From: Capsicum annuum
Lineage: Eukaryota; Streptophyta; Magnoliopsida; Solanales; Solanaceae
Length of the DNA stretch: 64,000 bases
Assembly (NCBI RefSeq): GCF_002878395.1
Contig: NC_061118.1
Location: 83,905,447-83,969,446, forward strand
Reading direction: 5' to 3'
Part shown: positions 33,246 to 47,097 of the stretch, in pieces
How the letters are laid out: each line of letters opens with the position of its first letter
Numbering within the stretch: position 1 is the stretch's first letter
The notes under the pieces: model-generated
Database searches by the model: none
What the model saw: the letters and a program-made list of their open reading frames with translations, nothing else
Told to the model about the DNA's origin: nothing
Made by a program: the position numbers and the translations under genes

Positions 33246-35339
33246 TTTCACGACCCGAACTAGGGCCAGGTCGTGACGAGCATTTCAAACCATGGAGACC
33301 CGAAACACCCCTATCTATTTGGTAATCATGCACCTAATTCATATGATCAAAGTAATGCGGAAGAAACACAATATAACAGAAACATGGTCAAGAATCATAT
33401 GAAAATGAAAATAGGGAATAGTATCCCACAGTCTAAATCAACATCTCTAAAACCGTCTGCGAAATCTCTACTACATGATTGAAATAATTTCTATCTAAAA
33501 ACTGGGACAAGGCCCCTAGCAGACCCCCAAAACTTAATATAAGATAAAAGGACTGCAGGGCATAAGACCTTTCAAAACATTGAAGGCTCACCACTTGTCT
33601 CTGCAACTCTGTCTGAATGATCTACTGATTCTCTTGACCCCTAGACTGGGCCTCTGAACCTGTGAGGTTGGAGAGGGAGGAGGTCAGCATAAAAGTACTG
33701 GCATGCAGAGATATCAAAACAAAACATAATATTTTTACAAAATATAGTTGAGAGCCATTATAAAGAAATTTCATATCAAATCATTTGAAAGCACATGGGT
33801 GTAATGCAATATTTTCTCAACAATTAATGAAATGCAACTGAGGTATGTGAAATACCATACATAATTTAAACCAACTATCAAACCCCGGTTGCCGCCGAGA
33901 TTAGAGTATACGTGAGGGGAAGACACACAAGATCACACAGCATGGTGTCTCGACCCAATGGTAGTGCCCAAGATCACTTAGCCCGGGCTCCTACCTATAG
34001 TCTCAATTTGGGAATGACATGAAGTCAAGTACACAAGATCACTTAGACTGGTTCCAATATTCCGTGTCAACAAACACGTTTTTCCAGCGATGAGCCCTTG
34101 TGTCTCAAACGCCTTCTTCAGGCATCCACCTTTCTCATATAAAATCAATGCATTCAAATTTCATCTTATTCAATCACATATCGTTTTTTGTAGGGTATCT
34201 TCATACCCGACTTGCAATTCCTCAATATCACTTCCACGTATGCATAACCATGTAAAAACCAAGGTGGTTCATCATTTACAAGTAGTGAATAATATTTATT
34301 TCAAATTCATGCTCTCTTTTGTTGATCATAATATGATATGGGGTATCGAAACATTATCATGGGAATTTGAAAATAATTTATTAGTCATATTTATCAAACT
34401 TTCATGGAAAATCTCAAATCACATATGCATGGTTTCAACCATTGAAGTATATAGGCAAACAATTCCTATGACATAAAGAAAATGACTTAGAAATCATATT
34501 AAAAGCAAGTTATTAGCATTTGATTGAAAACCCCCATTTAAAAATATGCATGTTCATAAAAACTACACCCATTATATTTTTGGATAGCCCCACGTACCTT
34601 TATATGCGAATATGATAGGTGCTTTTTGAAGCCTACGTTGCAGAGATTCCAAATCTTCAATTTGTTTTGAAAACCCATGGTTGAATCTTGAACTATTTGG
34701 GTTTTTATTTTGAAAGCCTAGAGAGAGTTCTTGAACAATTTTGGTGAATGAAGGTGTATTTTGGGGTCTTTGGGAACTGAATTTCGTGTTTATGGCTAAA
34801 TAAGGGTGGAAAAGGACCCTTTTGCCCCAAAAACGGAGTGTTTAAGTCACCAGAATTCCTTACATAGGCGGTGCCTACGCTATCGCCTATGTGTACATAG
34901 GTGGTGCCTATGCTATCGCCTATGTTTTACATAGGCGGTGCCTATGCTATCACCTATATTTACTTAGGCGCCGCCTACTACTTTGAAAGGCCATAACTTC
35001 TTGCTCGGGTGTCGGATTTTTACAAAATTGGTATCATTGGAAAGATAACTCGAAGACCTATAATTTGACACACAGTAGGATCTCTAATTTGACATATACA
35101 AAGAATTATGGTCGATGAAAGATGACACAAATTACAACATCCACTCAAACTTAATAAATCAAAATAGTTTCAACTCGTCCTTGAGTTGAAGGACCTCTAT
35201 GGTCTAAATTCAAGATTGAATGGATTCACATACTATGCAATTAATTAACATGCCATTTTGGCATAGGATTTATGGCTTCGAGATTATCAACGCATCGAAA
35301 TTATGGTTTTTATTCTAGCCCAAAATGCGGGGTGTTACA
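33246..35339 (-). repeat. 3' LTR of D (left copy)
   Basis: Read on the minus strand it starts TGTAACACCCCGC and ends GGTCGTGAAA. Contains the CATAGGCGGTGCCTATG cassette at 34864-34978 followed, in transcription order, by ttatttagcc (about 34794-34803). The last bases are eroded from CA. Confidence 0.9.
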
Positions 35340-38300
35340 TTATCTCCCCATTGGGATCATTCGTTCTCGAATGATGGGTAAGAACATATTGAAGCTTAGA
35401 GGTATGGAATAACACGGACACGACATGTCCTCTAATAAAGAATACACTGATCTGAAACATGACCATATGGCTGGAACTACTGATGTTCTGAATTCTTATA
35501 CCGGACATGCAAATCTGATGCACGGAATACACGACTGAAGCTACTCATAAGATGAATTCTCATATGAGCATGCATACTTGATGCATGGATTTGTTACTGA
35601 GTTGTTCTCATGAACGCAGGACTAAATACACTGATAACTTGAACTTTTTCTATTGAACATGCATTTCTAATTCATGCATATCAGCTTGAACGGACGTATG
35701 AACGTATGACTGAATACACAATGATAACTGGTGCGGAGCTTGTAATAAGAATTTATGCATGCATCTGAATGGGGTATCTCCCCCTTGGGACCTTATGTCC
35801 CTCTATGAATGTTCAATTCACTAAGATACTCAGAAAACTGAGGCGATGCACAGGGCACCTACGAATTGAATCATAACTGAACATTTGGAATCTGAATTTA
35901 ATGCATGATACATGAACTGGGCTATACTTATAACTACTGGTATACTCTATCTTGGAATAGTAGCATGTCTGAGATTTCGAGTAGCATGAATAAGTGCAAA
36001 AATGAGAAAACAAGTCACGCGAATGTGACTGCTAAACTGACTTATTGGCCATACAGACTGAATTATACTACACACTCATACTTAACTGGAGTATTCTCTT
36101 CAATACTCTCTCTAAGAAAGCTCTAGCAGTAATAGGGAGCCATGCATCTTGGGTACAGATTACACAAGACATCCAACTGAGGAAATCACAACATCGACAC
36201 TACTCTGTAATCTGGAATATAGGCATATAACTCCTAAATTAGGATAGAATTTTCAGAACTTTGGCAATACAACTTCTTATTTTCAGGCTCAGAGCACTTC
36301 CCGAATATCCCATAACTATACTATTCCCTATAAATATTATATTCATTCAACTCAGCTTAAAATTCTCATATGAGCATTGACAAATCTTTCTACTAATGTC
36401 GAAAATAACTTCATCCCTTCGCCGTGATCAAGCCTAACTCTAAGTCACAAAAAAAAAATACAACATGCCAGACCACGCTACTATTCTAAACCATATGATG
36501 CCATCTTCTATATCTCCTTTAAAGATCACATCCTAAGTATAACATGCCTTACCACTTCAATGACTACTCTGAACTTTTAATATGAAGTCACTATTGCATA
36601 TTGCGACCTTCCATTACAATCCCAAAACGTCATTCAAGCCTATTTTATAACCATATGTTGACTTCAAGGCAACCACCCATAAATACATACTTCACATAGT
36701 TTCTAAACTATTGTCAATATAACTCCCACGCGCTACCTTAAGACATACACACACAAACTTTTCCACTAACCATCACATGTATCAAAGACTTGGCCCCAAA
36801 TTTTACTTCATACTTATGGCCTTCTCTAAACAAGCATACTATGATCTTCCATCAACAAGAATATTTAAATCATCACCACTATCATTGCATAGGAAGGGTC
36901 ACTAAAAGGTTAAAACATAAGACCCTCAAGCGTGAAAAGATCTTTATACGGGACTGAGCACACTATAAAGAGTGAGTACATGCGTTATAAGTTGCATGAC
37001 CTCAACTAGAGTTCATAACATAAGGAATGTGATTCCGACTACTTGAATGAACTAGAACTCATTATCTTGGAACTGGAAGAGTACGTGACTCTCTATCATA
37101 TACCAAAATCATGAACTATTATCACGGAACTGAATTATAAGGCATAAGTAAGCATCCGAATAACAAAACAAATACTAAGGTAGGAATGGGTTGAGATTCA
37201 CCCTCACTTTCTGATGTTCTAAATCATACTGCATCACTACTAGAATCTGAGAGCCTTCTTGGTTATTCGTTCTATCATCTCCCCCTTAGCTTCAAGTCAT
37301 CATCTAGCGTTTGGGAGATCCCTTACCAGATTCTAACTGAACTACACTTACTGCACTCTAGGGTCTGAAAAAAATTTGACAATACATGCATATCATAGAA
37401 CTCAACCCAAATGACTACTTTCTGGGATACACTTTATCTTTTCATAGCCACCAATAGTCATAGTATGATGCTTGCACACTTGTTTCTATCGGTTCAACCT
37501 TCAAAACTCAAACTTAGATTCTAACACTTAACATGGATATCACCAAGCCTTTGATGAACCATACCACTTCCGTCCTAGCATACCAATATTACTACTCCAA
37601 ACTTATATCTCTTTACCATAAGAATCGAGATCACATCAAAAGGCTCAACACTATCAATCAAGGCTCCTTAACTTGGCTATATAGAACACCATATACCATC
37701 TAACTAGTCTTTTTCCAACTAGCAACTCCACAGTACCACTAGTCACACACAACATGTAATAGTCTTAGAGAAATACCACAACTCCATATCGCCTTGGGCA
37801 TACTTACACACCATACCTACAACATTATACTTCATTACGAATCAATTTAAACTTAAGCCATTTCATACACCGTTTGAGCCTATTAGACCACTTCCATTAC
37901 CACATAACTAACATCATTAACCAAGAAATCATCACATCCACCTTCATGGACATCAACTATTGAAACTTAACATCTAGTGCTATGCATGATTTACAACCCA
38001 ACCTTACACAAAATTTTCACTTGAAAACTAAAAATAAACATCATGAAACACTAGTGCACTCGAACTTCATAACCACAATAATCGATCATGACCTAACGAT
38101 TTTCCTTATCATAATTCGTTAGCATGTACTATTTCAGCACCTCAAGCCTACTAATTTAATCCCACAAAACATGCATCATCAAACTCTTGCCACTATTTAC
38201 CACCACACCATTTAAATTCAAGCCTATAGTTTAGTATCAATCATATACCACCATGAAGAATGCAATATAATATAAATATACTAATCCATCAAATTGGGAC

Positions 38301-39616
38301 ATTCTACCCAAATATCTCAAAAAATCTACTACATACCTTCTCACAAGTAGCACTAGTTTACAACTACCAATGAAAAGAGGGTCAAGGGGGTTAAAACCTC
38401 ATAATAGACATGGTCAACCTTATCCTTATATTATAACCCCGTACAATTGTATATACTTATACTGCTTTCTCACATCACAATTACTTACCCAAGCGTACAT
38501 TTACACTACCTTCAAATTCCTCAAACAACCATGAATCTATAATTATAACTTACTTGCTAATATAGTCATTTTCACATTCAAGCAACCAACAAATCACCCT
38601 GACCAACAACTCCTTCTCGACCTTCTACTAATAACACATAAGGGCGAATCACTTCATTACCAACTCTATCTCATGCAAATAGATTCAGCCATACATATAT
38701 TAAAAGAATGAAAGAACAACAAGTTGGACAACAAGTTGCTAGTGAATCAAAACAGGCCTTACACGACTTTACTAGAATTTGGTTTTGTATTTTGAACAAG
38801 AAAATGGGATGAATGACAAGTCAACTATGCTAGTGAATCGAAAGAGGTCCACACGGCTTCACTAGACTTTTTAGTTTCATCAGCACAATGATAAAATATT
38901 TTCAAGAGATAGAAACTTATCACACGATATTTCATAATCTGAGAATACATATCCTACTTTGTATAGATAAAAATTTAAGTCAAATATTTCCCCCACAGAT
39001 TATGATACAATCCACACACGCTATTATCTACCAACAGGTCATGAAACTGATACTTTAACTTACACTACTATTTGGGTGGAAACACAATTCCAACACTCCT
39101 ACTACACATCTTTTCCCTTAAGCATGACATCTGCAACATAAATTTCTAAAAAGGGCCAAATATACTCAATATAAAAGGCTGAAAAACATGATTTCTTCAA
39201 GATCAAGGTTCACACTAGAACCCATACACTCTGAAGCAATAACGGACTCTTCTCAAGTCCTTGCATAATTTTAAGATATTATATGACGCGATCCGAAGGG
39301 ACAATACCATTTAGACTCTAAACTTCTGCACTTGAATCACCCCAGTAATGTGATGAGTCTGAGAACATCCAAGTAAGAAAAGAATTTGGGATGACTTTAC
39401 TTTCATATGGATGTCACCATATCACAAATTAGAGTATAAAGGAGGAACATTCTAACTAAGTTGCACAACCTAGAATATGAAGAAAGAGAGATATTCCTAA
39501 ACGTCTTATAGCCTCCTGCTTATAAGTGTAGCGCACTATACACCCATAAATAAGACTCTACCTAACGTGATTTTGCAGATACCCTGGGACCATGAACCGT
39601 GCTTTGATACCAAGTT
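35340..39616 (-). other. Interior of D, non-coding
   Basis: Polypurine tract at the left edge (35340-35353) in minus orientation. AT-rich and without credible coding frames on either strand. Around 38735-38880 a block of about 60 bp (ctagtgaatcraaa, ttcactaga) is present twice. The PBS side begins ttggtatcaaagcacgg on the minus strand. Confidence 0.8.
39601..39613 (-). other. Primer binding site of D
   Basis: On the minus strand TTGGTATCAAAGC, one change from the tRNA-Met complement. It fixes the orientation of D. Confidence 0.85.
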
Positions 39617-41712
39617 TTTCACGACCCAAACTAGGGCCTGGACGTGACGAGCATTTCAAACCATGGAGACCCAAAACACCCCTATCTGTTTGATAATCAT
39701 GTACCTAATTCATATGATCAAAGTAATGCGGAAGAAACACAATATAATTGAAACATGGTCAAGAATTATATGAAAATGAAAATGGGGAATAGTGTCCCAT
39801 AATCTAAATCAATATCTCTAAAACCGTTTGCGAAATCTCTACTACATGACTGAAACAATGTCTATCTGAAAACTAGGACAAGGCCCCCAGCAGACCCTTA
39901 AAACTGAATATAATATAAAAGGACTGCAGGACATAAGACCTTTTGAAACATTAAAGGCTCACCACTTGTCTCTACAACTCTGTCTGAATGATCTACTGAT
40001 TCTCTTGACCCCTAGACTGGGCCTCTGAACCTATGAGGTTGGAGAGGGAAGGGGGTCAGCACAAAAGTACTGGCACATAGAGATATCAAAACAAAATATA
40101 ATATTCTTACAAAATATAGTTGAGAGCCATTATAAAGCAATTTTGTAACAAATCATTTAAAAGAACATGGGTGTAATGCAATAGTTTTTTCAACAATCAA
40201 TGAAATGAAACTAAGCTAGGTGAAATACCCTACATAATTTACACCAACTGTCAAACCCCGGTTGCCACCAAGATTAGAATATACGTGAGGGGAAGACACA
40301 CAAGATCACACAGTATGGTGTATCGACCCAATGGTAGTGCCCAAGATCACTTAGCCTGGGCTCCTACCTATAGTCCCAATTTGGGAATCACATGAAGTCA
40401 AGTACACAAGATCACTTAGCCTGGTACCAATATTCTGTGTCGACAAACACATTTTTCCAGCGATGAGCCCTTGTGTCTCAAATGCCTTCTTTGGACATCC
40501 ACCTTTCTCATGTAAAATCAATGTATTCAAATTTTATCTTATTCAATCATATATCATATTCTATAGGGTATCGTCATACCCAACTTGGAAGTCCTTAATA
40601 TCATTTCCACATATGCATAACCATGTAAAAACCAAGGTGGTTCATCATTTACAAGTAGTGAACAATATTTATTTCAAATTCATGCTCTCTTTTGTTGATC
40701 ACAATATGATATGGGGTATCGAAACATTATCATGGGAATTTGAAAATAATTTATTAGTCATATTTATCAAACTTTCATGGAAAATCTCAAATCACATATG
40801 CATGGTTTCAACCATTGAAGTATATAGGCAAACAATTCCTATGACATAAAGAAAATGACTTAGAAATCATATTAAAAGCAAGTTATTAGCATTTGATTGA
40901 AAACCCCCATTTAAAAATATGCATGTTCATAAAAACTACACCCATGAGATTTTTGGATAACCCCACGTATCTCTATATGCGAATATGATAGGTGCTTCTT
41001 GAAGCCTACGTTACGGAGATTCCAAATCTTCAATTTGTTTTGAAAACCCATGGTTGAATCTTGAACTATTTGGGTTTTTATTTTGAAACCCTAAAGAGAT
41101 TTCTTGAACAATTTGGATGAATGAAGGTGTATTTTGGGATCTTTGGGAACTGAATTTTGTGTTTATGGCTAAATAAAGGTGGAAAAAGACCATTTTGCCC
41201 CCAAAATGGAGTGTTTAAGTCACCAAAATTCCTTACATAGGAGGTTCCTATGCTATCGTCTATGTTTACATAGGCAGTGCCTATGCTATCCCCTATGTTT
41301 TACATAGGCGGTGCCTATGCTATCGCCTATGTTTACATAGGCGCCGCCTACTACTTTGAAAGGCCATAACTTCTTGCTCGGGTGTCGGATTTTAGCAAAA
41401 TTGGTATCGTTGGAAAGATAACTCAAAGACCTATCATTTGACATATAGTAGGCTCTCTAATTCAATATATATAGAGAGTTATGGTCGATGGAACTTGACA
41501 TAAATTATAATGTCCACTAAAACTTAATAGATCAAAATAGTTTCAACTCGTCCTTGAGTTGAAGGACCTCTATGGTCTAAATTCAAGCTTGAATGGATTC
41601 ACATACTATGCAATTAATTAGCATGCTATATTGGTATAGGATTTATGGGTTTGGGATTATCAACGTATCAAAATCATGGTTTTTATTCTAGCCCAAAATG
41701 CGGGGTGTTACA
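39617..41712 (-). repeat. 5' LTR of D (right copy)
   Basis: Same length as the left LTR within 2 bp and highly similar. The cassette lies at 41235-41350. Directly followed by TTATT and the rest of LTR E. Confidence 0.9.
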
Positions 41713-42280
41713 TTATTGCTTCTTTATCCAAAAAAAGGAGTAACGACTTGGAAAAGATAATGAGAAAAGTAATTTAAAATTTAAATATTAATCCACGCTA
41801 CTACGTATTATCTAAGTAAGATGGTTAGCTGTCAACTAATAACTAGAGACTCAAAAGGTAATAGTTAATTGAGATCAAGATAAGGGTTAGTAAGGCGACA
41901 TCTCGAGACTCAAAAGGTAAAGGGTGAAATCTATAATCTTGTTTAAAAGACTATTGATGGTACATAACTTATCAATTTTGCATGCAAGGTATCAGCTTAG
42001 TTCAATAAAACATAATAAGCCTATAGAGTTAAGAAGCCAGGGGAAACATAATCCTAGTGTTCGCTTATGACTGATTACAATCGAAGTTAATATTCGCCAC
42101 TTGTTCGATATTGCTAGTCAAAAACCCTTATTTACTTTTCTAGTTCTTCCTGTTGGTTACAACAGCTAGAGCTATGATTCCACGTATTCTCTTGGGATTT
42201 TACTCCAACCTTTGTTGGGATTCTATATTTGACAGTGATCGTATAATCTTTAGAGTGAAGGTGTATCTTTGGTGTTATCA
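41713..42280 (+). repeat. LTR E, second copy, right part
   Basis: Continues from the D target (ttattgcttctttatcc) to GGTGTTATCA, matching 18041-18583. Confidence 0.9.
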
Positions 42281-42285
42281 AATTT

Positions 42286-42302
42286 TGGCGTCGTTGCCAA
42301 AG
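42286..42302 (+). other. Primer binding site of E, second copy
   Basis: TGGCGTCGTTGCCAAAG, a diverged form of the Athila/Tat primer site seen at 18589. Confidence 0.75.
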
Positions 42303-42399
42303 AATACAGTGTTGATTTGTGAATTAAAGTTATTGTAGTTTACGTGTTTTATTTTTGTTTTTGTTCTTAGTTGGATATACGTTGGTGTATTCCTAGCAT

Positions 42400-44771
42400 A
42401 CAGAGTAGAGAAAATCCCTTACTCCCAGTGAATTCAAATCCTGATAGGATCCTACAAACACTTAGTAGCATGACAAAATAAAGTAAAGATAATATTCCTG
42501 AAGGGGTTCGTGATGATGTGCCTCCACCTCCTTTTGAGGGAGTTTAGGACATTGTTGATCAATAGAAAGGGGTGTTTTTAGCACAAACAACTAATGAGAA
42601 GAGGTCAACAGAATAAGATCAACAGATAGCTTGGGAGACAGAGTTAGCTAAGCAGAGACAGGCAATAGACTGCTGAGCAACACTCGACGAAAATTAAAAT
42701 AGAATCAGAGGTGGCCGTCTTTAAGTGATCCCAGCATATTAGTAAGTGCAGCCATACGAGGATAGTAAAGAAGATTTGGGACATGTTGAGCCGACAGACA
42801 CTGGATCAATTGTCCACCTATCTTATCCTCCGATGTCAAGTTCAACATCTCTAGTGCTATGATCCAGCTCTTATACTTGAAGGGCGTGTTTGCGGAGTTG
42901 CCTACAAATGACACAATCATACATTTAGAAAATTTTACTGGGATCTGCACTTTATATACTATTCCTGGGTTAGATAAGAAGGCGCTTAGACTAAGGTTGT
43001 TTCCCATTTCCCTTACTAGAGAAGCATCATTATGGCTGGGGGAACTTTCAAGAGCATATATCCCTACTTGGAATGATTTATATACATAATTCTCGAATAG
43101 TTTCTTTCCTCTATCTAGGGTATTATAGCTCAAGGATGACACTTATAATTTTAGGTAGTTGCAGTCAAAATCTATGTATGAGTCATGGTTTAAATTTAAG
43201 AAGAATCTTAACATGGTGCCCAACCATCGAATTTCAAGGCCAAGCTTGTTAGAGATATTCTATAGAGCCCTGACTATCAGTTCCAGAGCTATGCCAGACA
43301 TTATTTATGAAGGAGACTTTATGAGATTGCAATGGGAGATAGCTTTTAGTATTATGGATTAGATCTCGCTAACTAACCAAGGGTGTCAAGCTTGGGAGTT
43401 TAAGATAGGTTCTGGTACTTATACCATTGGAGTTTCTAGTAAGCAGAGAGTGGTTAAGGATACTGTATCTTAGAAGATCTCACTATTATGGACTGTCATC
43501 AGTGAGTTGGCCAAACTATTTGCAATAATAAATTCCATAAAGGTTAATACAGTAGGGGCATAGGGTGCAGCTTTCAAAGCTTATGAATCTGAGTTAGAGA
43601 AATAGGCAAAATGTTTGGATCATTCGTTGGTGGGTTTCCAAATGCAATGACAAGGAAATCTTGGTCAAAACTATTATGATGGCAGAGACATTAACTAGAG
43701 ATAGTAAGAGAATTACAAGGAAAAGGGAGACAAATACGTTTCACCTGACAGAAGAGATACATAATCAAAAATAGAAAAAATGTTATCTAAATTGGTGAAG
43801 GGTTAATAGAGTCAAGAAACATTACTTAAAGAACTTAAAGGCTGATATTTCAGGATTGACCCAAAAGGTGGGCAGATCTCTACCACTTTAACTCAAAGGT
43901 AGCCAGGTACTCTCCCTATTGACTTAGTGTAGAATCCTCCAACACTGGTTCCTTCTCTAGAAATTTAACACAAGGAGTGGCATACCACCTGATGATCATT
44001 GTGTGCCTACTACTAATGAGCCAAAGAAGGATAATATTATTACTAACAAGCCACCTAAAGCTGAGTTTGAGAAGTTGACTTGTAGTGATAATAATTATGA
44101 GAGTGTGTATGGTGATGACTGGGTCATAGGTGAGGCCAAATATAAGGTAAAATATTTTAGCATGATTTCTCATGCACCATTATTATAAAAGAAGGGGGAT
44201 CTGGGAGTAATCACCATACCATGCTATATTGGGCATTTTGATATAAATCAGGCTCTACATGATTTGGAAGCAAGAATAAATTTAGTATCGCTAGTGATAT
44301 ACATGGTGTTGGGATTAGGATAAATCAAGCATATATCTACAAGGATGTTGATGGCTAATTTATCTGTAAAAAATCCAATGGGTGTTTTGTATGACATAAA
44401 AGTAAGGGTGGCATCCTTCACCTACCTAACAGATTTCATAATTTTAGATTGTGAAGTAGATGCTCAAGCTCTGATAATCTTAGACAGACCCTTCTTATCT
44501 ACTGGTCTGGTGTTTATTGATATGGACTTGGAGGTGATCACTTTAAAACTGAATGATGAGTAAATAATATTTAATGTGTGTATGACAGTGCAATAGCGAA
44601 ACAGTATGTGAGTGGTATCTGTGATAGATACTATGGATGAGGATGTTATTACAGAGGCTAGTGTGCCAGATATACCAGGTGTAGAGGAGATAATAGAGGT
44701 AATAGCTAATCGACTACTAATTATTGAGAGTAAGGTGGTGACATTATATAAGCTAATCCGACCATGGGTCC
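42400..44771 (+). pseudogene. gag and protease of E, copy 2
   Basis: Parallel to 18700-21065. Better kept pieces include GVFAELPTNDTIIHLENF and LRLFPISLTREASLWLGEL (42859-43089), and the YESWFKFKKNLNMVPNH to LEIFYRALTI stretch (43159-43362). The protease motif has gone from DLGA to DLEA (44261-44272), removing the essential glycine. The ILDRPFLSTGLVFIDM end (44345-44563) is readable. It ends at the same GGTCC (44767-44771) as copy 1. Confidence 0.8.
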
Positions 44772-47097
44772 TGTAACACTCGTGCTTTTTCTTAGCTTGA
44801 AAATGATATCAAAGATGTTAGAACTTGTTTTGATTTAATAATTCTTTCTTATATATATGGTATTTCCATAATTTTCACTTCCTATCATGTGGGAAATTGA
44901 ATAACCTTTCCATAGATATATAATTTGCCCAAATCCAACACCTGGGCGAAGAGTTACATCTTTTTTAGTGAGACAATATTTGACTTGATCCTTTAGCGCA
45001 TCGCGGAGATAGCTCAAATGGAAATTGTCAAACTCTAGTGTTGCTCCGCGATACTGGCGAATCGCGCCAAAATTCCAGGACATAGACAAGGTGACAACGC
45101 GATAGCTCCACATCGCGCCACCATGAAATTTCCTAATTGTCAATTTTCCAGTGACACGGCGGGATAACGCCGCGTCGCGCCAAGGGCCCAATTCGAGAAA
45201 TTTTACTAAAATTTAAATTATGTGTCCAGGGTTAAAAGGGTCAATTTTCCCCCTATATAAGCTTCTAAACACGGGATTTAGCCTTATTTATCCAAAATAT
45301 TATTATTTTTGTCAAATACTCTCAAGAACTCAAGCTCACAGAAGGTCCAATTTTAAGAAGGTTTCACCATCAATCTTCACGAAATCATGAATTAAGGTAT
45401 GCATAGTGTTCATTCATGGGCTCCTTTCGTCCATGAAGTCCGAGAATCCCTTTTAAACTACAAGTTATGGATTTTCTTCATGTGTTCATGCTTTGTATGT
45501 TCTCTTTCATGTTGATAAATGAGGAATTGATTTCTATTCCATGATTTGATAATAAATTCCATGTGGGTTGATTAGTATAGATAAAGATTTATGAAACCTC
45601 ATGACTAAAACCTTGTATGATGAAATTGAAAATTGAACCATGATGTTTAATTGCTATACCATGATGTTTACATGTACTATGCTTGCTATAAGTTTGATAA
45701 AATGCCTAGATGAAGAAAATTTTCCTAACTAGCATGATTTCATGAAAATCCCCATAAATGTACAAGTGTATGCCTATTAGACGTTTGATGAAATTCTTCA
45801 ATAAACGTATTATGGTGATTATTATGTATTCAAGAATATCAAGTCATGTTAGTTTCCTTCCATCGAGTCCTGGGGGTAGTTGTACCCAAAATATTAGCTG
45901 TGTGCCTAGAGCCATGTCATAGTTTTACGATACTCTCAGTCAAGTTATGAACTCTTAGACTTCAGATAGTCTTATGACTCAGGAAAAATCTCTATGATCT
46001 CATGACTTAGTCAATTTTTAGATATCAATAGTATTCCGTCAGCCACGAAAATTCAATAACTCAGTCTATGCTCAGTTTATTTTAGTAAATCATGTTTAGT
46101 GTCCATTCAGATAGGAGTAGGAATTAACACCGAGTGAACCCAAGGATGGGGACTCACCTGTTATACGAGGGTGTGATTCCTAGAAGCAATCCTTGTGTTC
46201 CAAAACTATGTAGCCAGCATATCTTGAGACATTGTAGCTTGCTATATGAGTATAGATGAGGTGGCTTAACCTGTTATGTGAGGGTTCCCACCATTCTCGC
46301 TAGAGTTACCTGTTATATGAGGGTTACTCACATATTATCCATACTAGTGGTGCGGTATTGACACCCTTCTAATCAGAGCATAGATTGGACCCCAGCTCAA
46401 CTATTATAGCATAGTTGGGGTTTGTCGGTTAGATACTACTTCCCACAGTTTCATGTTACAGAATCAGGACTATCTAATACAATCAATCAGTCTCAGTAAT
46501 AGAACTCGGATAGTTCTTCATATTTTAGGACTGTCAGACACAATCAACTTAGACATAGTATGGAACTCAGATAGTTCCATCAAATTTAAAACTGTCAGAC
46601 ACAGTCACCCATGTTATCAGCTATATTCAGATATAGTCATTCATGTTATCTGTTATGTCATGTTATCAGTGTCCAGACTCAGTAGTCATGCTACCACAGT
46701 ATCAGATCATGTTATCACGTTATCAGTAACAGTTGCTTATTTATGTATGCATTCTCATGTTCATGTTAGACAGTCAGTTAGTATTGATCATACATGCAAA
46801 CCCTTGCATATAGCCTATCTCATATGTATACTCAGTACATTCCATTGTACTGATGTATTTGCGCTATGGTGCTTTCTTTATATGTTACATCATAGGTTCA
46901 GAGACACGAGTTCCAAATCAGTAGTAGATTCCAGATTCAGCAGTCAGAGTAGAAGTGAGTCCTCATCCTTCGAGGACATAATGATTTTTTAGTATCTTAT
47001 TGATTAGATTATTAGTTGGAGTTAGTTAGGGACATGTCCCATCAACTATTTATTCAGATTCTTTAGACAGTAGAGGTTTTCAGACAAGATGCAGACT
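44772..47097 (+). repeat. 5' LTR of C, copy 2, 3' end deleted
   Basis: Starts TGTAACACTCG after GGTCC and aligns with the other two LTRs of C to about position 2320. It then jumps near gcagactag/gattcggg into gag. The last 0.2 kb of LTR, the PBS, the leader and the gag start are gone (about 0.6 kb by comparison with copy 1). Cassette at about 45000-45185, TATATAAG at 45254. Confidence 0.88.

Larger units (their letters stand above)
33246..41712 (-). mobile_element. Non-coding LTR retrotransposon D (LARD-like)
   Basis: Two LTRs of about 2.1 kb, 5-bp target duplication TTATT (33241-33245, 41713-41717), PBS and polypurine tract both in minus orientation. The uninterrupted target is seen in the first copy of LTR E at about 18040 (gattattgcttc). 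The 4.3-kb interior has no ORF above about 75 codons and no recognisable gag or pol, as in large retrotransposon derivatives that use proteins of a partner. The LTR start (TGTAACACCCCGC) and PBS resemble those of chromoviruses B and C, which could have supplied the machinery. Confidence 0.9.

Noticed and set aside
34090..34476. 128-codon ORF repeated at 40463-40849, looking like a conserved protein
   Set aside because: Both copies lie at the same place in the two LTRs of D, antisense to it, so similarity comes from LTR identity and not from selection.
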